From Sulfurimonas sp. (lineage in GTDB: Bacteria; Campylobacterota; Campylobacteria; Campylobacterales; Sulfurimonadaceae): a DNA stretch of 64,000 nucleotides. Each line of letters starts with the position of its first letter. Positions within the stretch are counted from its first letter, which is position 1. Shown in pieces: positions 58,982-64,000 of this stretch. The notes under the pieces were generated by a model that was not told the DNA's origin, ran no database searches, and worked only from the letters and a program-made list of their open reading frames with translations. Where the stretch lies: the NCBI RefSeq assembly GCF_019429335.1, contig NZ_JAHYJB010000008.1, positions 1-64,000 of the forward strand, written 5' to 3'. Position numbers and translations under genes: made by a program.

Positions 58982-59647
58982 TTAGTAAACTTCTACTATT
59001 TGTGATAGTGGAACATAGTTTGAACCGACTTTGACAAATGTTTCGCCGTTTTCAAATCTTACTGATTCAATCGGATAAGCGCCGACTCTTGTCGTTAGCG
59101 CATCACCGTTTGGATTGGTATATGAAGCTGTTGAATAATATATTCCGCTATTAACTGCATTGCCGCTTGAGTCTGTTCCATCCCATGTAAACTGGTAAAC
59201 ACCCTTAGGGTTTGTTCCGACATCTAATGTTTTTAGAATATTTCCATTTACGTCCAGTATCTCAACATTTCCTCTCTCTATGTCATCTGGGAAATATATC
59301 TCAAAAGTTGTATCTGAACCTTCATCAAGCACTAGCGCATTGCTCCCAATATCAGCAGTTTTGCCGATTGCGGCTATTGTGCTAAACTGCTGCGAATTGC
59401 CAAGCGATGCAGCTAAATCTGAAAGCGCTTTGTTTGTGTTTTCTGATGCCTCTAGGGTTGCAAGCTGTGATGTCTGAGATAAAATCTTCTCGCTGTCCAT
59501 AGGCTCTGTCGGGTCTTGGTGCTGAAGCTCAACCAAAAGAAGCTTCATAAAATCATCTTTTCCGAGTATGTTTTTATTGTCAGTGTCTACCGTTTTAGCA
59601 TAGTCTGCGTTTGTTGCAGCATTTAAGCCTGTTGATGTGATTGCCAT
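58982..59647 (-). CDS. flgD: Hook assembly scaffold FlgD
   Basis: A 221-residue hook-cap protein. The N-terminal signature is 'LGKDDFMKLLLVELQHQDPTEPMDSEKILSQTSQLATLEASENTNKAL'. A tudor/Fn3-like FLGD_ig domain follows ('RGNVEILDVNGNILKTLDVGTNPKGVYQFTWDGTDSSGNAVNSGIYYSTASY'). It sits at the tip of the growing hook so that FlgE can polymerise. Normal length; 10 bp before the short flgE gene. Confidence 0.93.
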   Translation of the reverse strand: MAITSTGLNAATNADYAKTVDTDNKNILGKDDFMKLLLVELQHQDPTEPMDSEKILSQTSQLATLEASENTNKALSDLAASLGNSQQFSTIAAIGKTADIGSNALVLDEGSDTTFEIYFPDDIERGNVEILDVNGNILKTLDVGTNPKGVYQFTWDGTDSSGNAVNSGIYYSTASYTNPNGDALTTRVGAYPIESVRFENGETFVKVGSNYVPLSQIVEVY

Positions 59648-59669
59648 TGTGGTTTTTCCTTTTCCATAT

Positions 59670-61322
59670 TTATATATATCGTGGAACTATAATCTCTAAA
59701 GAGCTTAAAATCTCTTCGTTTGCCTCTTCATGTTCAAAATAGCTATACTCTTCATGAGCTTGTCGCTCATTGTGTCTCTGCTGGTGTCCCCCGCCGGCAT
59801 TGGTATCGCTGTTTTGCTGCCCGTTACTAAAGTTTAATGTAGCATTATTTATTCCATTGTTGCTCAACTGCACTCTGAGCTCATTTGCGTTCATTGATAG
59901 GGTATTTATCGCTGTGTTGTTTGAACTGATACTCACATGTAGATTTTTACCTCTTTGGACTATAGTCAGATCAACCTCGCCCAATCTTTGCGGATTTAAC
60001 TGCAATTTTACTCTTGTAAAAGGAGATTTGTAATCCTCTATCGCACTCTTTACATCGGCTGACAGATACCTAATCATCTGTTTTGCTTCATTCAGTTTAA
60101 CTTCAAAACTATCACTCTTATGGGTTGTCAATGATTCCATTTTAGCTGATGACGAACTCTGCTCCGCGGACGAGGAAGTGCCATGCAGAAGGTGCTCTAG
60201 AGTTTTTGCACTCTCAGTCGTAGCCGTTGGTGCGATTACTTTGGCGGTTGCAACTGAAAAATCAGCCGTTAGCGCAGAGTTGTTTGTTGAGGGTTTTTCG
60301 CCGCGCAACAGAAGCTTGAGAGTCTCATCTGCTCTCTCTTTTGGTCTCTTTTGCTCTGATTTAAAAGAGTGGCTGTTTGCTTTAACCTGAACTATCTGCT
60401 CTGTTGATGTATGCTCAGCCACTGCTTGCGCCTTGAATAGAGGCGTATGTTTTATCTCTTTTTGAATCTCTGCAAATTTCCCATCAAGTTTAATCTCATT
60501 TTGTTCTATCTTTGAAGCCGATAAGTTACTGACAGCTGCATTTTTTTGCTTTTCGTCCGTCTGCACCGTTTGAGCTTTTTTCTCCACAGATACCTCTTTT
60601 GGCGCTTCGGCTTTCGCCTCTTTTTGTGCTTCTGCCGTTAACGCTTTCGACGCCTCACCCTTCGCCTCTTTTTGTGCTTCTGTTCTTAACCCTTTTGGCG
60701 TTTCGGTTTTAAGCTCTTTTTCTGAGACCGTTTTTTTCTCTATAACCGCCTCTTTTGCAATCTCACTCTTCCCATCTTTTGCGACCATAGCTTTGACATC
60801 TTCTTGCCTAACTCCCCTTTGTGCATTCGACTTAACCTCTTCAAAGCTTATTTTAGTTATATCTATGCCGAACTTTTTAGCTGCTTCAACCAGCCCCTTA
60901 AGCGTATTCGGAAGATCTTTTATCTCAGCTTTTTTGTAGCCTTCACTCTCTTGTATTTTTGCTTTGATATAATTTTTTGCTTCACCTACGAGCACTCTTA
61001 TATCTGTTTTTGACAAAGCAGCGGTTAGTTTTGGATTTAGTTCCAACGGCTCCATGGTTTTGTTAGGAGCCAAATTTTCTTCACTTTTTAAAAGAGCGTG
61101 TGGCGAATCTTTCTTTAAAGAGGTGCTTTTTGCTGTTTTTAGGCTTTTTTCTTCATCTCCAAGAGATAATATCAAAGAGCCATTTTGAACAATCTTGGCA
61201 TCCTTTTTATCACTTACGCCTCTTAAAAGGTCTGAAAATGAGAGGGCAGGCTTCTCTTTTGGCACCGATAAATTTAATGGTGAAGATGATGCTTTACTGC
61301 TTTTAGCATTTGCTACTATCAT
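59670..61322 (-). CDS. fliK: Hook-length control protein FliK
   Basis: A 550-residue protein with a low-complexity N-terminal ruler region and the conserved C-terminal Flg_hook domain ('SPFTRVKLQLNPQRLGEVDLTIVQRGKNLHVSISSNNTAINTLSMNANELRVQLSNNGI', ~440-505). FliK measures the hook and switches the export gate to filament proteins. The ruler contains Ala/Lys/Glu-rich repeats ('TEAQKEAKGEASKALTAEAQKEAKAEAPKE'), coded by a 48-bp repeat (60615 and 60663). It opens the fliK-flgD-flgE(short) operon behind a sigma54 promoter. Confidence 0.88.
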   Translation of the reverse strand: MIVANAKSSKASSSPLNLSVPKEKPALSFSDLLRGVSDKKDAKIVQNGSLILSLGDEEKSLKTAKSTSLKKDSPHALLKSEENLAPNKTMEPLELNPKLTAALSKTDIRVLVGEAKNYIKAKIQESEGYKKAEIKDLPNTLKGLVEAAKKFGIDITKISFEEVKSNAQRGVRQEDVKAMVAKDGKSEIAKEAVIEKKTVSEKELKTETPKGLRTEAQKEAKGEASKALTAEAQKEAKAEAPKEVSVEKKAQTVQTDEKQKNAAVSNLSASKIEQNEIKLDGKFAEIQKEIKHTPLFKAQAVAEHTSTEQIVQVKANSHSFKSEQKRPKERADETLKLLLRGEKPSTNNSALTADFSVATAKVIAPTATTESAKTLEHLLHGTSSSAEQSSSSAKMESLTTHKSDSFEVKLNEAKQMIRYLSADVKSAIEDYKSPFTRVKLQLNPQRLGEVDLTIVQRGKNLHVSISSNNTAINTLSMNANELRVQLSNNGINNATLNFSNGQQNSDTNAGGGHQQRHNERQAHEEYSYFEHEEANEEILSSLEIIVPRYI

Positions 61323-61366
61323 TACCCGCTCCTTTGTATTTTTTTATTAAAGATTTTAGGATTATC

Positions 61367-61383
61367 AGCATAAACTATTCCAC
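61367..61383 (-). promoter_or_regulatory. Sigma54 promoter of the fliK-flgD-flgE operon
   Basis: On the minus strand GTGGAATAGTTTATGCT has the GG-N10-GC spacing of a -24/-12 promoter, about 45 bp before the fliK start codon, which has AAAGGAG upstream. Confidence 0.7.
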
Positions 61384-61404
61384 TCTTAAACCGATATAGT
61401 CCAC

Positions 61405-61656
61405 ATGATTAAATTACTATTTTTATTACCTCCCATACTGTTGGCGGCACAAACTCCATTTGGTGCCGTTACGGCAAAAAATGTTGATACGTCTGCTTAT
61501 GAGGCAAAGAAGAGCCAAGAAGTAGAGCAGGCCTCTAAAAATGTAAAAGTAACATGTAGATTGGTGTGTGATAAAAAAGTGTATAAAGAGCAGAGGATAT
61601 CAGAGGCGATAGAGTTTTATAAAAACTCTAAAGATTATGGGTTTAATAGGGATTAA
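61405..61656 (+). CDS. Small exported hypothetical protein
   Basis: An 83-residue protein with a signal peptide (MIKLLFLLPPILLAA/Q). Its mature region has two Cys (TCRLVCDKKV) and ends in a helix (ISEAIEFYKNSKDYGF). It may be periplasmic with a disulfide. It is divergent from fliK, and its 3' end overlaps the next minus-strand gene by 14 bp. No family recognised; the flagellar neighbourhood may be coincidental. Confidence 0.6.
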   Translation: MIKLLFLLPPILLAAQTPFGAVTAKNVDTSAYEAKKSQEVEQASKNVKVTCRLVCDKKVYKEQRISEAIEFYKNSKDYGFNRD

Positions 61657-62059
61657 AGCTATTAAGGCATACTAAGTCGTTGTGGTATGTAGCGCTTAGG
61701 ACATCTCTTAACTCAGAGATTAGTGCCTCAGGCTTCTCCCCATCAACCGGATAACTTACCATAAACGAATTCAAATTTTTGGCAAAAAACTCTTCAAACA
61801 TATTTTTTACGATTTGCGCACCATACTTATCCGTATATGGGAGCACAAAAAAGTAGTCAGCATTATTGTTTACTATTGCGTCAGAATTTCTAAGTATTTG
61901 CTCCAGCGAGCTCTCTATGACCGACTCCTTGACTGCTGAAAAATCGCAATACAGCAGGGTAAAACTCTCGGCACGATTCTCATCGAGCCTCTGCGCCAAA
62001 CCTATGCTTAAATCTAAAAGTTGTCTAAAATTGTCAAATCCAAAGTGTATGCCAGCCAT
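61643..62059 (-). CDS. GGDEF-like fold hypothetical protein
   Basis: A 138-residue cytosolic protein. The alternation 'ESFTLLYCDFSAVKESVIESSLEQILRNSDAIVNNNADYFFVLPYTDKYGAQIVKNMFEEFF' resembles a degenerate nucleotide-cyclase (GGDEF) core: an LLYCDF strand in place of VxxxDxDxFK, and NADYFFVLP in place of GGDEFxxxL. It lacks catalytic residues. It may be a nucleotide sensor or structural domain. This is a by-eye fold guess. Confidence 0.5.
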   Translation of the reverse strand: MAGIHFGFDNFRQLLDLSIGLAQRLDENRAESFTLLYCDFSAVKESVIESSLEQILRNSDAIVNNNADYFFVLPYTDKYGAQIVKNMFEEFFAKNLNSFMVSYPVDGEKPEALISELRDVLSATYHNDLVCLNSFNPY

Positions 62060-62117
62060 GATTTACCTCAAGTTTTAAAGTTTCAAAAAGTATATCCTAA
62101 AAAAATAGAAATAGAAA

Positions 62118-63098
62118 TTACTGCATTATCGCGTATGATTTTATCTCATCTCTAGAAGCAAAAGGAGTGGCTTGAATCTCCTCATCGTCAAGACTAAGCA
62201 TGTAGCTTATGTTCTTGTCACTTTTGCAATATGTGAGAATTATTTTTGCTGCAAGCTCTTTGTCTGAGTCTGTTGCATTTTTGCTAAGAAGTGAGTGCGG
62301 GCCAGGCAGACCGATTGCCTTTACGTGGTAATATTTGTCATTGTTTATATCTTGGAGACGTGCGTTCTCCTCTTGATTTCTTCCCACTACAAGCTTTGAG
62401 CCGTCTTTGAGGCGTAAATGACGACCATATTTCATCACAGGGATATCTTTTACTTCAAACTTATCATACTTGATAAAATCAAACATCTTTTTAGCAAAGT
62501 TCTCATCCGTTAAAAGGCATCCGCCGCCCGGGCTCTCAAAATTTTCCAGGCCTATCTCTTTAGCAAGTTCAAGCTGTCTTTCGCGACTTCTTCCCACAAT
62601 CTCTTCAAGTTTGTCTCTGTTCACCCATCCATTTATCTCGGCAATTGTAGGAGCGAGGGCTTTGGCAGATAGCGGACGAAGGAGCAGTCCGTCACAGTTG
62701 CTCTCGTTTAAAACTGTCTGCATAGCGTCTTTATTTTGGCTCATCGGACGTTGTCCTAAAACCTCGCCGCTAATCAAAAATGAGGCGCCCTCCGCCTCCA
62801 TAACTCTTTTTGCCACCGCAAACATCTTTGTATGACAATCGATGCATGGGTTAAAATTTTTGCCATAACCATGTTTTGGGTCAAAGAGTACATCTTGCAA
62901 AAATTCACTCTCAATATTTATTATTTTTAGCTGGGCACCGACCTGAGCGCACATACTCTGCATATGCCCAAGTCTATCTTTTGTGCTTCCAAAACCGGTG
63001 CTTATATTTACAGCCAAAACTTCTATGCCTTGGTCTATTATAAGTTTCATCGCCAAAGTTGAGTCTAATCCACCGCTAAATAGTGCTATTGCTTTCAT
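62118..63098 (-). CDS. PP-loop ATPase, MnmA/ThiI-like tRNA-thiolation-type protein
   Basis: A 326-residue protein with the PP-loop 'ALFSGGLDSTLAMKLII' (residues 5-21). The 'FNPCIDCHTKMFAVAKRVM' motif is reminiscent of the catalytic Cys of MnmA-type enzymes. 'ESPGGGCLLTDENFAKKMFDFIKYDKF' leads to a C-terminal NFACT-R/DUF814-like domain ('MKYGRHLRLKDGSKLVVGRNQEENARL'). Such proteins adenylate a tRNA base before sulfur transfer. Relatives are widespread in Campylobacterota but their tRNA target is not known to me. Confidence 0.75.
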   Translation of the reverse strand: MKAIALFSGGLDSTLAMKLIIDQGIEVLAVNISTGFGSTKDRLGHMQSMCAQVGAQLKIINIESEFLQDVLFDPKHGYGKNFNPCIDCHTKMFAVAKRVMEAEGASFLISGEVLGQRPMSQNKDAMQTVLNESNCDGLLLRPLSAKALAPTIAEINGWVNRDKLEEIVGRSRERQLELAKEIGLENFESPGGGCLLTDENFAKKMFDFIKYDKFEVKDIPVMKYGRHLRLKDGSKLVVGRNQEENARLQDINNDKYYHVKAIGLPGPHSLLSKNATDSDKELAAKIILTYCKSDKNISYMLSLDDEEIQATPFASRDEIKSYAIMQ

Positions 63099-63138
63099 CT
63101 TCTTCCTTGTAAAATTGATAGTTTTATCTCATATTACG

Positions 63139-63235
63139 CATTAAAACGAACAAGTCCGTTTTAATGGCATGAACTAAAGTCCCTACAACTCTCCTTATGC
63201 TACGAAAAACTTTGTTTTTCGAGAATTATAAGGTC
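63139..63235 (+). repeat. Three-hairpin intergenic repeat, copy 3
   Basis: Stem 1 is CATTAAAACG-N8-CGTTTTAATG (pairs conserved, bases changed from copies 1 and 2). The middle stem is reduced (GAACT-AA-AGTCCC). Stem 3 is CTACGAAAAAC-TTT-GTTTTTCGAG. It lies upstream of the PP-loop gene and downstream of the helicase gene, both on the minus strand. Confidence 0.75.
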
Positions 63236-63260
63236 AGATTTTATTTAATGAAATTATACA

Positions 63261-64000
63261 CTACTTATTTCTTCTTCCGCCAGAGGAGCCTCTTGATGAG
63301 CCTTGAGACGATTTAGCATTTCCTGCTTTGCCGCTCTCTGATTTGCCAGAAGGCCTTTGACCTCTTTGTCCCCTGTTACCGCCTTGGTTTATCGGCTCTG
63401 CTTTTATGCTTGGGTCTGGTTTAAAATCTTTTAGCCATACTTTTGGGATATCGTTTTTAATCAGCTTCTCTATGTTTGCAAGATACTCATGCTCATCTAT
63501 ACAAACAAGCGATATTGCTTCGCCCTCGCTGCCGGCACGTCCTGTTCGCCCAATTCTGTGAACATAATCCTCAGAGACGTTTGGAAGCTCGTAGTTTATT
63601 ACATGTGGAAGCTGGTCTATATCTATCCCTCTAGCTGCGATATCCGTTGCGACCAAAACCTTTACCTCACCGTTTTTAAAGTCGGCTAAGGCTTTTGTTC
63701 TTGCATTCTGGCTCTTGTTTCCGTGTATCGCAACGGCTGTTATACCATCCTTTTCAAGCTGCCCGGTAAGACGGTTGGCCCCATGTTTTGTTCTTGTAAA
63801 GACAAGCACCTGTTTCCATTTGCCCTCGTTTATAAGATGTGTTAAAAGTTCGCGCTTACGCTCTTTATCAACAGGATAAACCACCTGCTTTACACTCTCT
63901 GAAGCTCTGTTTGGACGTGCCACTTCTATTAAAACCGGAGAGTTTAGCAACTTGTCTGAGAGTTTTTTTATCTCATCTGAGTATGTAGCCGAGAAGAGCA
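63261..64000 (-). CDS. DEAD-box RNA helicase, RhlE-like (5' part beyond the window)
   Basis: The frame is open to the window edge. Before the ORF-track Met it reads '[18 protein letters not shown]', which is motif III (SAT) of a DEAD-box helicase. The visible part holds motif IV ('[14 protein letters not shown]'), motif V ('[14 protein letters not shown]') and motif VI ('[12 protein letters not shown]'), then a Gly/Arg/Ser-rich tail ('[15 protein letters not shown]...[11 protein letters not shown]') that would contact RNA. RhlE-type proteins act in ribosome assembly and RNA decay. The Met at 63950 is internal. Confidence 0.92.
   Translation of the reverse strand, partial: LFSATYSDEIKKLSDKLLNSPVLIEVARPNRASESVKQVVYPVDKERKRELLTHLINEGKWKQVLVFTRTKHGANRLTGQLEKDGITAVAIHGNKSQNARTKALADFKNGEVKVLVATDIAARGIDIDQLPHVINYELPNVSEDYVHRIGRTGRAGSEGEAISLVCIDEHEYLANIEKLIKNDIPKVWLKDFKPDPSIKAEPINQGGNRGQRGQRPSGKSESGKAGNAKSSQGSSRGSSGGRRNK

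Overview
The window looks like a chromosomal segment of a Campylobacterota (epsilonproteobacterial) organism, most like Sulfurimonas or a close relative. This is inferred from AT-rich dense coding with many 4-bp ATGA overlaps, recurrent extended -10 promoters (TATGCTAANAT type), sigma54 (GG-N10-GC) promoters in front of hook genes, CetA/CetB-like PAS plus chemoreceptor pairs, CZB-domain chemoreceptors, a SUV3-like helicase and abundant c-di-GMP proteins. No rRNA, CRISPR array or prophage is visible. One tRNA gene (Ser, GGA) is present.

Layout. 0-1.8 kb: a small accessory patch with a 23-bp repeat cluster, an antitoxin, a ParE-type toxin cut off by an IS4-superfamily insertion sequence, and that IS (about 1.2 kb). 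1.9-8.3 kb: late cobalamin assembly genes (cobQ, cobU, cobS, cobC, a UPF0284-type cobT) with an AAA-type ATPase and an MscS channel inserted before cobT. 8.3-13.3 kb: a large NIT-PAS-PAS-GGDEF-EAL protein, a small coiled-coil protein and an Na/Pi-cotransporter-like protein. 13.4-16.0 kb: an accessory island (RhuM-Fic protein, DinD remnant, PLD-family nuclease-like protein). 16.0-23.6 kb: SlyD-type PPIase, an EamA exporter fused over an MmcQ remnant, the SUV3-like helicase, a GIY-YIG protein between two blocks of tandem repeats, a UDP-glucuronate epimerase carrying two in-frame repeat insertions, and UDP-glucose dehydrogenase. 23.7-29.3 kb: PEP synthase, a ribbon-helix-helix/MazF pair and a cation P-type ATPase. 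29.4-35.3 kb: a zinc-uptake-like cluster (small His/Cys protein, His-rich outer-membrane protein, ZnuA- and ZnuB-like proteins, rhodanese, DUF309) followed by an MscS channel and a DUF481 barrel. 35.3-45.8 kb: an MFS transporter, two tandem PAS+MCP pairs, a B12-binding radical SAM gene split by a -1 frameshift at A AAA AAG, a LapG/LapD pair and a third CZB chemoreceptor. 45.8-55.2 kb: a membrane protein, tRNA-Ser, an HTH protein, YajQ, a fumarate-reductase-like FrdB/FrdA pair, a large sensor kinase, a VTT-family membrane protein without a normal start codon, a 2-hydroxyacid dehydrogenase and purT. 55.2-61.4 kb: flagellar fliK-flgD-flgE plus a second, longer hook gene. 61.4-64 kb: three small or metabolic genes and the 3' part of a DEAD-box helicase.

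Taken together the genes serve sensing and surface behaviour: redox/energy taxis (PAS+MCP), c-di-GMP control of attachment (LapD/LapG, the GGDEF-EAL protein, YajQ), flagellar hook assembly, osmotic protection (two MscS), zinc and phosphate transport, and B12 assembly that could supply the B12-binding radical SAM protein.

The observations I rate highest are: (1) the dnaX-type slippery heptamer joining the two radical SAM frames; (2) a three-copy intergenic repeat with three stem-loops and compensatory changes, one copy lying in the sigma54-driven leader of flgE; (3) a palindromic repeat inserted twice, in two different reading frames, in the epimerase gene; (4) the GIY-YIG gene bracketed by mosaic tandem arrays of related palindromes; (5) the duplicated PAS+MCP module, one copy of which lost a zinc ligand; and (6) a FrdA that keeps its catalytic residues but has Gln in place of the flavin-linking His. 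I did not find a clearly new multi-gene system.
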